64,000 nucleotides of DNA from Aphelenchoides besseyi (GCA_024699855.1 JAMPIQ010000002.1:14942001-15006000), one strand, 5' to 3'; positions 10,663 through 23,047 are shown, counted from the stretch's first letter. Numbers and translations are program-made. The notes: generated by a model not told the origin, from the letters alone.

Positions 10663-13600
10663 TGCAGCCGATTGCTAACCAACGACTTTCACATACAACT
10701 TTAAGGACCTGGAATTCGAATTTCTGTTATTTGCGTTCTTGGAAACCTTATAACACTCAAGAGACGTAAGGTCCATAGAAAGCTTGAAACAACTGAAATT
10801 TCCGAATAGCTTCTCTATGGAATATTAACACTTGTACGTTTCAATTGAAAATGTTAAGTGCGATATAAACAAACGACCGTTGAACATGTGTGAATGTCAA
10901 ATCGCGGTCTCATGGGCGACAGCAATAAAAGAGCAATGCAAATATTAAAAGAGAAAGTTTATGTAATGCAAGCGAATGGTTCTGATTTCAAGGCAACTTC
11001 AGTCATGATCTCAAGTCTTTTTGACCTAAATAGTCGTACACTAATAGGGCTGAGTGATGAGGCGCAGAACAATTAGCCGGAAACAGCTCAACGAAAGAGC
11101 ACGAGATTAAGCTGGTTAGCAATCACAAAACCCTTTGAACTAAGAAACTTAGCGGTAAAGAAAGCGAAATAGTAAATGAAAAGTTTTAATTACACGCAGT
11201 CAAAAACCGGACCCACGATAGCGGCCGTCCGGTCGCATTTACCGCCGTGGTTTGATTGTCAACTCAATTTCGCCGACGTTGAAACATCAAGCTCGAAAGC
11301 ACATGGAAAATTAACCGAATCTTTAGAACAAAATCTCAGCCATCAATTATATCTTTTGAATGTAACTGTTGGGTTAACCACTCGAGATGTCGTCGACGAT
11401 CATATGAGTGTCTAGATTACTTCGTATTTAGATTATTCCTCTTGTTTTGTGGTCTTATTGCAGAAGCTTTTGCAAACATTCATCTGATTAATCGCGAGTT
11501 GAAAGAGCACATGTCATCGTTTGTCAAACCGTCGCTGTAACCCCACCATCGTCGTCGGTTTACGGCGGCGGTTGGAGGAAAAGAGCACAAGACAAAAATT
11601 GTTTTCATTCGGCTCATGAAGAAAGAAATAATTTGGTGAGCAAACCTCAGAAGATGTTCAAAAAACAGCCCAGAGTTTCGTCATTATTGAGCTTACTCGA
11701 TGGCTTCTAGAATAATACTTGCTCGTATCGATAAATTTCGGCCTTTGGAAAGAGCGTTGGGTTTCAACTAAAAACAAACATCGTACAGTAGGTTTCGTCG
11801 AAGGGTTTCAAATCCGATGATTGATCACCGACAGCCGAGATTGTTTTGATTTTAACGTTTCATCGACAGTTTCGTAATTCGCTCAGTTCAAAGATCGTCG
11901 TCGAGAAGATTTAAGCCTCCGGAGTGACCGTTTTGTGAACAACCTTCCGCAGACGCGTATTTGCATTTTCACGTTTCCCCTCCAATTCTAACATCCCTAA
12001 AACATTTCAATGGTAACTGCAGTCCACTAAGTACTCCAACTGACAAAACCGACAGCCCTCGAGCGTTCCATTGAGTTTTTTACGATGGAAATCTCTTTTA
12101 ACTCTCAATCCATTGCTTGTTTGACATCTGTTTTCCATTCAATTTTGGCATTCTCGGCTCCTTTTTGCAAGTTGTTCTTTGACCATTTGCGCACTGAAAT
12201 GGCGAATGTGCGTACGATGGCGACTTTCCCGTCGTCCAGAGATCTCTTTTGCGTTTGAATGTTTCTTGTTTTTAGTCAATTCCATTCGATTACTCCAATG
12301 TTATGGCGACGTTATCTATCAGACAGAGGTTGGGAAGTTTTATCGTAACACTCAGCGCTTTTGTTTTATCGTTCTTTCACGTGGACTTTGATAAACGCTC
12401 TTTTGAGCGGGAGAAACAATGATTTTTGAAAGTCGATGTTGAACTTGCGACCAATTATTCCAATGGTCATATGTGCTCACAATCGACCTTCATTCTCGTT
12501 GATACGCGAGTTACCAAAAATAGCTGTTTAAGCTCGGGTGACTTTGGAATTTATATTGTAACAGCAAACAAACCTAATGATCGAGAACAAAAGAGGAGGT
12601 GCAACGTCTGCAGCGATGGACAACCCTCGAAGAAGACAACTCGTTAGAAAGTATATCTTGTGAGTCGAACATATTTTTGAGTAATGATAAGCTACGACCT
12701 TGTTTTTCAAACGAACCGATTCGAAGCTCAATTTTCATTCCAATAAGCTCGACTTCTATTCCCTCAATTTGTTCGTTGGTGCACGTGAAATCGGCGCGAA
12801 CGGTTATTGTTGTGGTTGTTTTTTCACCGTTGCTATTTCACCGTTGCTATTTCACCAATCTCTTCTTGTCATACACACACATCGATTTGCCGTTGACTTG
12901 TTTGTCGACACTATCGTGTGAAAAATTTAACGGCCGAGCAGACTGCCGAATGCAAAGATCTCTTTCCCTCATTGTTCGCATGTTTTTGTTTGCAACTTTT
13001 AATGTATTTTCGTGACCGAAGTTGCATTCTTTTGAGGTCAATTGATCGATGTGAACGATAAGGTCGTCGGTTCAAAGTGTCGATTAGACCGCAAAACCCA
13101 TTGGGAGTATCAAAAATCTTGTCGAGTTTTAATGGAATGGTGCTTATCAGTCGAGCGCAATTAAAACAGTTGCAAAACCTCCGTCTATTTTGCAATCCCC
13201 GACAATAACAACCGTTCACGAATCATCGTCACGCCCTCTCGACTATGTTGCCCGTAGATTTTCATTCAAACGAGCTGAGAGCTTCAATGAATACGGTACA
13301 TGGAATTAACGGAACAGTCAAGAATAAGACCTTAAAATGACACTCAAACATCATTTTTGTTTATGATTTGAGTTTTGAAATTGTATTCGTTTTAAGCCGC
13401 AGATTACGAAAAGCTGCAAACCAGTGGGCTGCGCGAAAACACCGATGCTATTTTACGTTAAAACCAAAAATATCGAATCACAAGCTTCAATCGGAACAAA
13501 TAGATGTTCAGACAACTCGAAACGACAGTTTATGTTTCCTTAGAGAACATCTTTGAACGTCGAAAAGCTTCTCAAGGGTCTACGGTAGCAGTTTCAACGG

Positions 13601-14750
13601 TGTTTGGATTGTTATTGTGGTGTGCAACAAATTTGGCGATCGGCGGGTGAATTTCGATTGAGAGCAAATATACGTCATGAACTGATGGTCGCGCGGTCGA
13701 TGTGAGCGACGAAAGGGCGTGAGAATTACCGTGTGGAAAATGGATTGCAAATGAGGTTGATTGTGTCAGAAGCGGGCAATGTGATTGCTATGTTTGTTTT
13801 GAAGTTTGTTTTTTCAAGATCGTCACGAACCGTCTCGACCATTCAATTTGGTATCAACACGCGAGTGGTTTTGCGTAATTTGGATTTGGGATTAGAAGTT
13901 GATTGTCGTTTATATTGTCGTTCAACAAAACCGTAAGGTTTCAGTGGGCGCTTAGCGCGCGAACAGAACGAAAGGTCGTAACTCATAGTACAATCGATAG
14001 CTTGGAGTTTGTTTACGAAGGTTGCAATTGACTAGGCGATACTAGCTCTTGCGTTCTAAGGTTTTGATCAATTCTTTGTTTTAAAGCTACGTGCTTCGTA
14101 TGATTCCACGCTTGTGCTATAAATGCCGTTCAATCATTTTCTTCGAATTGAAGTTCATTTCCGCGTTGGAGTGCAAAACGTTTGCAATCTGTAGGGTTTT
14201 GCCAACTTGTTGGGCGGTACTTTGGACTGTTTCAGTAGACGAACACCGAATACCGAGAACATCACATGTTGGAGATCGGGATTTGAAACGAGACCCCAAA
14301 TGTTATTCAAAGCTCATTTTTGAGCGACACATTAAGACCCTCGAAGCGCGAGGTTGTTATTGAAAATCATAGCGGTGGGACGAACCCTTTTCGCGAAGTC
14401 AAAATGGAGGCGATTAGTCTGCGGAATATGTTCAAAACACGTCAACAACATAAACGCATGAAGCTCGTATTTATGTTCACTTCGATTTGCGGCAGATTAA
14501 CAGCTCAGTTTACGGTAATTAAACGCGACATTTTTTGCAAAGAAGTTAACCTACGTTGTACCGAGAAACGTTTCATTGTCCTCAATTAACCGTGTGAAAC
14601 TTCTTTTGATACCTTCGGTAAGAGTTCCAAAGAATCATTGCTTGATAAACTTGTCAAATGTATCCCGTGATACTTGAAGTCGTGATACATCATTCGATTA
14701 GCGATGTTCATTGATGTCATTTCAGCCCATCAAAACACATTCATCATAAG
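10663..14750. other. 4.1 kb intergenic region between the V-ATPase and SLC23 genes
   Basis: This region separates two divergent genes and should hold both promoters. No ORF longer than 138 codons occurs, none shows a recognisable domain, and I saw no splice-linked exon set. A 14-bp unit is tandemly duplicated near 12826-12855. I found no convincing tRNA or other RNA gene. Confidence 0.4.
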
Positions 14751-16962
14751 ATGAGCGCTCAAAGCGAAGTTGCTGAGCGGAATCAAGTCAAATTGAAGGA
14801 TCGGGTCAATCATCGCTCTATATCGGACAAATCGGATAGTCACGAGATTGACATTGAAGATGACGCGCATTTTGAATCGATCTCAATCACCAATCCAGTC
14901 GAATCATCCGAGAGTGGATCGGTGGATGTTCCCAACACAGCGGCGTTGGAGTATCGTGCAACCGATTGTCCACGTTGGAATGCTGCGTTGCTATTGGGTT
15001 TTCAAGTTCGTTAGCATTATATCAACCACAATTCTAATCTCAGTTTAATTGCAGCAGACAATGGTATGCATAAGTGGGATTCTCGTTATTCCCCATTTGG
15101 TTGCTGAGGTTGCATGCGCTGGAGCCGCCACGATCGCACTTCGAGTTCAACTCATTTCAACGACCTTGGTTGTGACTGGAATAACAACATTGATTCAAAC
15201 GACTTTCGGTTTACGATTGGCAATTCTGCAGGGTCCGAGTTTTGCGTTCGTGCCCCCACTCTACGCGTTCAACGACCTTCCCGAAATGAAATGCAAAGCG
15301 ACAATGCACGATGAAGTGCCTGAAGAGTATTACTACAATCGTATTCAAACCGTAAATTACCACTTAGTTCACAAACAGTGACATTCGAGTTTTCAGATAC
15401 AAGGCTCGTTGACAGCTGCTGCAGTTTTGTTGACGTTGTTCGGTGCTACTGGTTTGATTGGAATCATTTCACGACGAATCGGACCGCTTACCATTTGTCC
15501 GTTGATGATTTTGCTTTGCGTTGGGAATGGACCGTTGGTTATTGAGAAAAGTGAACTGCATTGGATTTCGATAATGTGAGTTAACCTCCAAAATCGTCTT
15601 ACTCTTGTTTTAGTCAATTTGGAGTCTTGTTGTTGTTTGCGTTGTTCTTAACTGACACTGAGATTCCACTTCCCTACGTTAATCGCACTGGAATCCACTT
15701 CATTCGTTATCGTTTATTCGGCCAATTTCCGGTAGCTTTAAGTTTATTATTCATAAATACGCGGCATTTAGTATTTGATTTCAATCATTCTCACTTGGTT
15801 GTTGGCATTGTTTTTGACACAAACGAATTTGGAGCCAAAAGGTGGTTACGCACGAGTTGACAACAATCAGTCCATTGCCGTGTTAAAAGGCTCTCCATGG
15901 CTTCAAGCACCTTATCCAGGTAAATATCAATATGAGTAATCGTTTACACAGATGTCTAGGACAATTTGGTATTCCGCAATTTAGTCTCGGCCTATTTCTT
16001 GGCATGTGTGCGAGTTGTGTTGCTTGTAGTGTTGAGTCATTGGGTGCCTATGGAACTTTGGCGAGAGTCAGTCAAGAGAAACCTCCGCCTTCTTCCACGT
16101 TGAATCGTGCAATTGTTGTTGAAGGCGCTGGTTGTTTTCTTGCCGGACTTATGGGCTGCGGAGTTGGCATCACGACCTATTCGGAAAACGTGGCTGTTGT
16201 CAGTATCACGAAAGTTGCATCCCGCTATACAATGCAGATTGCCGGAATTATGCTCGTTTTTCTTGGAGTCTTTACGAAATTTGGTGCTATCTTGGCAACC
16301 ATTCCCGATCCGATTGTTGGCGGAACACTTGGAATGGGCGTTTGCATGATCGCCGGCGTCAGCTTGTCGAATCTTCAGGTCCGTTTTAGTGAACTTGTTT
16401 TCGAATAACTGAACGTGCATTTCAGTCAGTGGACTTGAAAAAGTCTCGCAATTTGACGATCATGGGAATTGCAATTATATTGGGTATTATTGTTCCCGAT
16501 TACTTCCATCGAAATCCAGTAACAACGGGCATTCGAGAAATCGATCAGATGCTCAACATTCTGTTGCAAATCAAAATGTTTGTTGGCGGAATCATTGCGT
16601 TTGTTCTTGACAACATTGCTGGAGGTAAAGCGACAACTCTCGACTCGAATCTCATCATTTCACAGGTGCAACTGCCGAACAACGCGGTCTAAACGAGCAC
16701 TCTGTTGACAATAACGGCGACTGTTCGAACAGGTACGAAGACTGCGGAACACCAATCGATGGCTACGCGTTCTCGAGTCGAGTCAATGGGTAAGCAGCCG
16801 ATGGATAGTGATCATTCAATGTCAAATTTTAGTTTTCTTTTGCGTACAAGTTTCATGAATCGACTTCCGTTTATGCCGTCGAAACCGCGTCTACAGGCCT
16901 CGTGTGCTTCGTTGGACAAGAACGACGAAGCACCGTTGCCGGACAAGAAACCAGTGGTCTGA
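14751..16962 (+). CDS. SLC23 / nucleobase-ascorbate transporter family membrane protein
   Basis: Multi-pass sodium-dependent transporter of the ascorbate/nucleobase family in the plasma membrane. A 75-residue acidic cytosolic N-terminus ends at DCPRWNAALLLGFQ, and the next exon (from 15055) starts QTMVCISGILVIPHLVAE. Family motifs follow in order: QTTFGLRLAILQGPSFAF, GLIGIISRRIGPLTICP, then FGIPQFSLGLFLGM. The NAT signature region reads TYSENVAVVSITKVASR, aligned to the SVCT motif SENVGALGITRVGSR. After it come VFTKFGAILATIPDPIVGG and FVLDNIAGG. The penultimate exon (16672 to about 16789) adds ATAEQRGLNEHSV and is joined to the last exon, ending DKKPVV and a stop at 16962. Family motifs do not separate ascorbate from nucleobase substrates here. 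Exon joins are in phase by eye. Confidence 0.92.
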
Positions 16963-17338
16963 TTTGTATAATCTCATCTATTTGATTATAATCTCCAATA
17001 TTTTTATTCGGTCTGAACTTCTAATTAGAATCTGTTGACATCTTTTGTTGGAAGACGTCAATGTGCTTAGCACCAACTAACTTTGGTGTGAATGTTTCTC
17101 TTCAAACTTTAAACATTCCAAATGTGCCACTTCCAACAAATATTTTCTATGAATGTATTATTCTCTATTTTGTTTTGCAATCTTATTCATGTGTATAAAG
17201 TATGGTTAGCATAATAAATAGGCCAACTCTTTCTACTCGAGCATCAAGAACACTATCGTCGGTCAACGTGCAAAACTTTATTGTTTACTTACAAAACTAA
17301 AAAGCAATCGATGACAATAACTGATGTTGGATTGTTCG
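16963..17338. other. SLC23 3' UTR and short intergenic spacer
   Basis: An AT-rich spacer between the SLC23 stop and the small minus-strand ORF. It contains several possible polyadenylation signals, for example AATAAATA near 17210. No ORF is supported. Confidence 0.4.
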
Positions 17339-17527
17339 TTAGACGCCCTGAAACATTGAACCTTCGATTTCGTCTTGTTCATCGTTTATTACCGTAATGA
17401 AGTTTAAGACACGGTCCAAACGTTTCCGGTCTTGTCCCTGATCCAAAATGAGCACAATCAACGAAGCGAAAACAGTTAAGGCGGGAATGATGAGACAGAA
17501 GAATAGAATTACGACAACGAACACCAT
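17339..17527 (-). CDS. Putative single-pass membrane microprotein (62 aa)
   Basis: A single-exon ORF starting at ATG 17527. It begins with MVFVVVILFFCLIIPALTVF and stays hydrophobic for about 28 residues. A charged tail with DQGQDRKRLDR and acidic EQDEIEG follows. The layout is that of a small single-pass membrane protein. I do not recognise a family. It could be a real short gene or the last exon of a longer one; an AG-rich acceptor upstream was not obvious. Only composition and the clean ATG-to-stop frame support it. Confidence 0.4.
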   Translation of the reverse strand: MVFVVVILFFCLIIPALTVFASLIVLILDQGQDRKRLDRVLNFITVINDEQDEIEGSMFQGV

Positions 17528-17739
17528 CAATATCAATGGAGAGTTTAACTGAACAATGTCGACCTTTTTATTTCACAGACTCCATGGCAACTAACTTTTT
17601 GGGATTTTTATTGAATAATCAACTTGTTCTTTAAACCTCATATTTCATTCTGACTCGATTTCTTAGAATTAGATATGAAGTCAAACGTTAATGAAAGTAG
17701 TGAGATTTACAGGTTAAAAACCGTAACTTTAACCATGAA

Positions 17740-18905
17740 CTAAAAACGTTGAATGCGACTAACGGGAACAAAGTCGTTTTCGGTAAGTGCCGGACGTCTT
17801 CGGTTAAGAACCTCGATACTTGGTGGTGTTGTTGGCCAAAGATCATAAATTTTACGTCGAAAATCATTGTTGTTGATCAGTTGAATGGTCCTGAAAGCAT
17901 TAGAAAACTGGTACTTAAATGTGAAATTAGACGTACACATTTCCAATGAGTATAAGAACAAGTATAAAGACACTAGTAACGTTTAAACCTTGAGGCCAAC
18001 CATCACATTTTTTAAGTGTTATTAAGTGGAAAGCGACGGTTTGTATAACGACAATCAACATCGCAGATACTCCTTGACTGAATAGCTTTTGCGTTACCGT
18101 AAAACTTGTAATCGAGTGGTTCTGGTCATTTCGAATATTGATGGTGGCTATTTGAACTTCGGTTTGCTAAAAACAACCCTGTTGCTTATCTTCAAACTCT
18201 TGACAAACATGTCTTCGTTGTCGAAGAACAATATAAGATACTGAGTCGAATGTTATGGCGACGATTAACGGAGCAAATGTTAAGATCAGGCCAAGAACTT
18301 TGATAGACATTTCTTCGGAATTCATTTCATCAATACAAAAAATGCTTAGTTTTAACGAGCCAAGTGAGCAAATAGCAATCATGACTGAACACGTTAAATG
18401 TCTTCGTATTTGAACTTACGAACTTCCAGCAGGGTCACAAGCCAAATAACAGTCAAATACCGGTGGATCGAGTTGTTGGCAAAATATCGATCATAAGTAA
18501 ATGGTGTGCAAATTGCAATGCATCGACCGACTGACATAAAGCACTCAACGTTAACAATCGAATAGCAACCTATGAACATTAGAACAATGAAGATGTCGAT
18601 TGTAAAGTTTAACGATCCGGATTCTAATGCAAAATATCCAAAGCAAATGTTCCTAGTTATAAGCATTACCGAACAACACAACAATCCAATCATAACGAAA
18701 ATATTGGACAAAGTGCGCGAGAGAATAAAAGCTCCATGAACATTTTGCATACTCTGTGACTTGAAAGCCAAATTAATTGCATAACCATAGAGTGCGATTC
18801 CAACAATAACTAATGTCTAAATGTTACAGTCATTAGAATATAAGATTGTCTTTGACAAACCGTTAGAAGGCCATTAATCCAAAAGCAATAAACGTCTAAA
18901 AATAG
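17740..18905 (-). CDS. Seven-transmembrane receptor, nematode serpentine type
   Basis: A GPCR-like protein read across about four or five exons. The most upstream part seen (18902-18760) gives LVIVGIALYGYAINLAFKSQ as TM1, a loop with NVHGAFILSRTLSNIFVMIG leading into TM2, and more hydrophobic segments. A VNVECFMSVGRCIAICTPF stretch sits where the end of TM3 and the DRY-like region belong. Later exons encode KVLGLILTFAPLIVAITFDS, QGVSAMLIVVIQTVAFHLI and a C-terminal VRTIQLINNNDFRRKIYDLW, ending at RIQRF. This pattern is common in nematode chemoreceptor families, but I cannot assign a class. The 5' exon and start codon are not settled; a short exon at about 18868-18902 may precede TM1. Confidence 0.68.
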
Positions 18906-19323
18906 CCAAATAAACCACAGATTCATTCAATTACCGATCATTAAAAGCAGTCAACTAGCAATCGCAAAGACATTTCCTACACTTGAATTTTGTTACGATC
19001 TTCAGTTGGTGTTCAGAACTTTTGTCTAGTCACTTTGAATCAGCAGCAGAAGTTCGAGCATCGTTGATTTATGTTGAATCCAAGGAATGAGTCAGTAGTT
19101 AGTGGCCTCGAGTTTCAGTCTTATAACGTCAAATTGAGAAATTTTCTGATCAATTAAACCGATAAAGCTTGTTATTCCTAAGTTATTAGTTGGTTTATTG
19201 GAACAATGCCAACAAAAAATGACTAGATACCATACAAAAAACACAATGGCTCGTTGCTTTCATGCTAATCTTTCATTATAGAAAATAAGAGCAAGAATAA
19301 TGTTGGCCTTGATACTCCACGTT

Positions 19324-19710
19324 GTTAACGGAACTTCCAAAGGAAGCCGACAGTTTATTTAAAATCCGATATGATTTCGTTGAGAGAAGTTTTAATGATC
19401 TCAAACATCCGACCAAGCGAATTAAGTCCACTGAACTTTCAAAGACTACCAGCAACTTATTCGAACAGACACCAGAATATCCGAAGTGAAATCTCCAACG
19501 ATTCCGAACCAGCGGGTTGAGCCCACTGAATATCAGTGCAAAATCTAAAAATAAATGTTTAGTTTTCTAAAGAAAGTCGCTTACCTGATATTCAACATGA
19601 GATACCAAAAATGGAATCATTGACCATACCTAACATTGAAGTGCAAGCATTCTATCCACTGAACTTCCTAAGGAAGCCAACAGTTTATTCGCACATCCAT
19701 TATAATATCC
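19324..19710. repeat. Three diverged copies of a short direct repeat
   Basis: Three stretches, starting near 19330, 19434 and 19663, share a pattern: GAACTTCCAAAGGAAGCC or a close variant, then ACAGTTTATTC, then a downstream ATATGAT/ATAATAT block. The spacing is irregular (about 104 and 229 bp), so these look like degenerate dispersed copies rather than a clean tandem array. No coding capacity was seen. Confidence 0.5.
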
Positions 19711-19891
19711 AAACTGTAATCACAAAAAGATTCTAAGCAACAGTTTATAAATCCCTTACTTTTAGTTAAAAAAAAAAGTAGCAACAAAATCTGACATTTT
19801 GGATACATGATTGTCAGTCTGTCACAATCTCTGAGCAAATTTGCTAATCTTATGACTTGATTCTAAGGCTTCTTAACGATTGTAGCTCGCG

Positions 19892-20350
19892 GACCATTAA
19901 CTGTAGAAGCTTGTGATTAACAGAACAACAAGAACTACTCATGAACTCTAAACCCTGTGAACATCAGTGGAATACGATCAGCCACAGAGCTAAAATACAC
20001 GACACCCTCTATTCCCTTGTATAGCACGTCCATCACGTCAATTGATGTGTCTCTGAGATTTTGGCAACAACTAGTAGTCATATTATATTGATAGAAAGTC
20101 CAAAAGTCTGGCTATTCAGCGTGTCCAAACTTGTAGTCACCGCATAAATGAGAGAGAAATGAGAGCCCTTCGAAGCCGAACAGTCTGCCAAAAATCGTCC
20201 AAAATTGCAAAAGTTTGTGGAGCTTTTCTCGCTGATGATGGAGAGCTCCAAATTGGCACACTAGTTAACGAGCTTAAAAGATTATAATTCTATAAATTTG
20301 GACAGCTGAGGTTGACCGAGAGCAGAATTGGAATCGAAAACATACTCAAA
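19892..20350. repeat. Dispersed 460-bp repeat, copy 1
   Basis: It matches 22585-23047 in the same orientation along nearly its whole length, with scattered substitutions and small indels. Landmarks shared by both copies are TAGAAGCTTGTGATTAA near the left end, CCCTTGTATAGCACGTCCAT in the middle, CAACAACTAGTAGTCATATT, and GGTTGACCGAGAGCAGAATT at the right end. I saw no terminal inverted repeats or target-site duplication. It could be a non-autonomous element or a segmental duplication. Confidence 0.8.
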
Positions 20351-20637
20351 ACTGAGTCTTGTCAATTCGACCATAACAACGTTACTAATTGTTCTCAATC
20401 GCTATAATTTGCAGGAACAACTACTTAATATCACTGCAATTATTACTGTTAATTGTGCATCAATCGGTCCACTTGTGGTGGAAACCGAATTTGAATACAA
20501 GTCATGAACGTCGTTAAAAGTTTGTTATTGTACTCTCAATCACTCTACTGAAGTCTAGAATCAATTGCAGTCCACTGAGAAGCGAATGTCGAAATCTCCG
20601 GATCATGAGCGGCTTTCTGTCCTGCAGTCACCAGCAG

Positions 20638-20820
20638 CTCATAGCCTAATGGTTGTGCGGAGGTACTGACTTCGACTTCTTCGGAAGTTCGGGTCTCTTA
20701 CCGAAGATTCACCAAGGCTATGAGTGTTGAATCGAGAGTTAGCATAACCCACCTCCGGGTGGGACCGTGTTCGGGTTCACGGTTGAAAGCGTCCCCAGGG
20801 GTTTTCCCCAGGCTCTCCCT
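20638..20820 (+). ncRNA. Cluster of strong hairpins with Pol III-like boxes (possible structured RNA or SINE)
   Basis: A 9-bp perfect stem pairs CTCATAGCC (20638-20646) with GGCTATGAG (20716-20724). Inside it lies a CUUCGG-type hairpin, ACTTC-TTCG-GAAGT (20675-20688). The left arm overlaps TAGCCTAATGG, which fits a tRNA A-box, and AGTTCGGGTCT (20687-20697) resembles a B-box. Three more hairpins follow: CCCACC/GGTGGG with loop TCCG (20748-20763), ACCGTG/CACGGT (20764-20783) and GGGG-TTTT-CCCC (20798-20809). A standard tRNA cloverleaf cannot be drawn. The block is more GC-rich than its surroundings. The strand given is that of the box motifs. Confidence 0.4.
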
Positions 20821-21517
20821 TCGACTGCTTGGTGGTTATCACTTGTGGTAGCTTTCCTGACGCGGTTGTCAAAACAATTTTTGTTGTTTGTTTTGCATGA
20901 GCGTTCTTTTTGTAGCCATCTTATTGCTCTAAGCTGTTCGCAAATGGTAGTGCAGACAACAGGTCCATGATTCAAATGTAGAATCAAAAGTTCGAAGTCA
21001 CAGATGAAAGCAGATAGTTAATAGTTGAATTTGTTTTCTAGGTCCTCAAGAATCTCCAATCAGTCATTTGGAACCAGTAATTCTATCGACTTTGACACAA
21101 ATTCCTCACCAACTCCCTGCACATTAATAGTTGAAGAAGACAAACCGAAATCCTAACTACCCAAAGGGCCCAATAGTCGATTAAAATAAAAGCTCATGGA
21201 CAGTCGGATAAAGCGTGTTTTCGAAACCAACAATAAGAAACAACTTTTTACAAATACCGATTATTTGAAACCCTTACAGCAATCTCGACGACTCTACTCG
21301 ACCGGCAACATGACCGCTTTCGGGTTGTCATCGTCATCGACAATCTAAAATGAAACTCATGAGTTCAGGTCTCCATTTTATGCCGAAAACAGTTCTAGAC
21401 ATCAAAAGACAAATTTCCGTTCTTAGAACTCAAAGTTTGGTCGTCGAAAACCAACTCCTGGAGCAACGGATGGCCCCCAACTTATCGCTTTCACTCACCT
21501 TTCTATGACCAAAGATC

Positions 21518-22154
21518 TCATTCGTCCATCGACAATCTCGTGCATCTCTGCACGACTATCGTCTTCGTCCTCGAGTTGAGTGGAACAGGGTCGTGTTCGT
21601 TCCTGTTTGTCTTGTCGACTCCACCCTTTTTAGTGGGCTTCCAAGTCTTCTTGTCCTTCTTGCAACAAACGAACACGACCACTGAGCCAGCAACCAACAC
21701 GATCAAACCCATAACGCCGCTGAAAGAGAATGTTGGAGTGTAGAGCAGAGACGAACACACATGATGATGAAGCCCCAATAGGAAAGCCAATCATGAGCAC
21801 TGCGTAGTCGAAGGACGCATCCTGAAAATGAAGTGGTCAACAAGAAGAAGTGCAAATTGAATGTGCCTTCAAACGAATCGTAAGATCCGAGTACGAGCTT
21901 GAATCGGCAAACACCATGGCCTTATGGCCGCCCATAAACCACGAGAATGCGCGATCGCACAAAAAAGTTGCATATCCGCCATCCACGAGATCAAATTTGA
22001 CGCCATTTTCGTCGACAACGGCCGATGAAGTTCGATCGTACTGGCAAATAAATGGGATCGGAGAGCTTGTAACGCGTAAATTTGGAATGCTAGAACCGCC
22101 GCGTGAAAGAGCGGTTCTAGAATGTAACGAACTTCTGGAATGAGTTTGCAGCAA
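21518..22154 (-). pseudogene. Unrecognised membrane-protein gene or remnant
   Basis: Two minus-strand blocks look protein-like. The upstream block (22154-21840) carries IPNLRVTSSPIPFICQYDRT and then DLVDGGYATFLCDRAFSWFM, ectodomain-like with spaced cysteines. The downstream block (21743-21518) follows a TTCTCTTTCAG acceptor. It encodes GVMGLIVLVAGSVVVFVCC, a transmembrane helix, then a Lys-rich cytosolic tail to a TGA at 21518. Together these suggest a type I membrane protein. I could not find a consistent in-frame junction through 21745-21850, where the frame after the TTTTCAG acceptor meets stops. It may therefore be a broken gene, or have an exon arrangement I missed. No family is assigned. 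Confidence 0.3.
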
Positions 22155-22584
22155 GATGGGTTTCCACTCAATTAGAAGTGAATCACTTCATTACTGTATG
22201 TTCAGTTTAGATGAACTTACAAATATCTAGTCAAGAAGTTTGAGATCAGAATCCGAGATCGAAACCGTGGACAAAAATGATTGCTCTCGAGATTCATGTC
22301 CTTATTTCACTACCGTTGGTTTGAGATTGTTGCACAAATGATTTGAATCACCGAAGTTGCCAGCACTCATCAGGAAGCTCAAAACAGCAAACATACTCAG
22401 CAATACCTTAGAGTCGAGTTCACGCTTCGAAATACAAAACTACTGAAACTCATCCTGCAACAGTAAGTAACATGAAATTGTATCCATAAGATAATCAGTA
22501 GAAGCAGTTGACCTATAAATGTAACAGAGGAGAATGTCAAATATGGGACAACCGAGAGACCAACTTCCATTGACTACAACTGGG

Positions 22585-23047
22585 TGACCAGTAACTGTAG
22601 AAGCTTGTGATTAATAGAACAACAACAACCATTCATGAACTCAAAACCCTGTAAATACCAGCGGAATCTATTCAACCAAAGAGCTAAAATACACAACACG
22701 CCCCATTCCCTTGTATAGCACGTCCATCACGCCAATTGATGTACCGCGGAGATTCTGGCAACAACTAGTAGTCATATTATATTGATAGAAAGTCCAAAAG
22801 TCTGGCTATTCAACGTGCCTAAACTTGTAGCCATCGGATAACTGAGAGAGAAATGAGAACTCTCCAAAGCCGAGCAATCTGTCAAAAATCGTCCAAAATT
22901 GCAAAAGTTTGTGCAGCTCTTCCCATTGATGATGGTCATGTGCAATTTGGCACGATTGTTAATAAGAAGATGAAAATAAGAATCCAAAAGTTTTGAGAGC
23001 TAAGGTTGACCGAGAGCAGAATTGGAATCAGGAACGTACCCAAAAAT
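22585..23047. repeat. Dispersed 460-bp repeat, copy 2
   Basis: The second direct copy of the element at 19892-20350, about 2.7 kb away. On the minus strand both copies keep a matching open frame of about 60 codons ending NSQTFGLSINII. Similarity continues past the stop, so the match is not confined to the ORF. Confidence 0.8.

Noticed and set aside
12826..12855. Tandem duplication of a 14-bp unit (CACCGTTGCTATTT)
   Set aside because: Only two copies in non-coding sequence; ordinary slippage rather than a satellite or regulatory array.
20638..20724. Candidate tRNA gene from A-box and B-box matches
   Set aside because: The 9-bp closing stem overlaps the A-box itself and no acceptor, D and T arms with an anticodon loop can be drawn, so it is not a standard tRNA.
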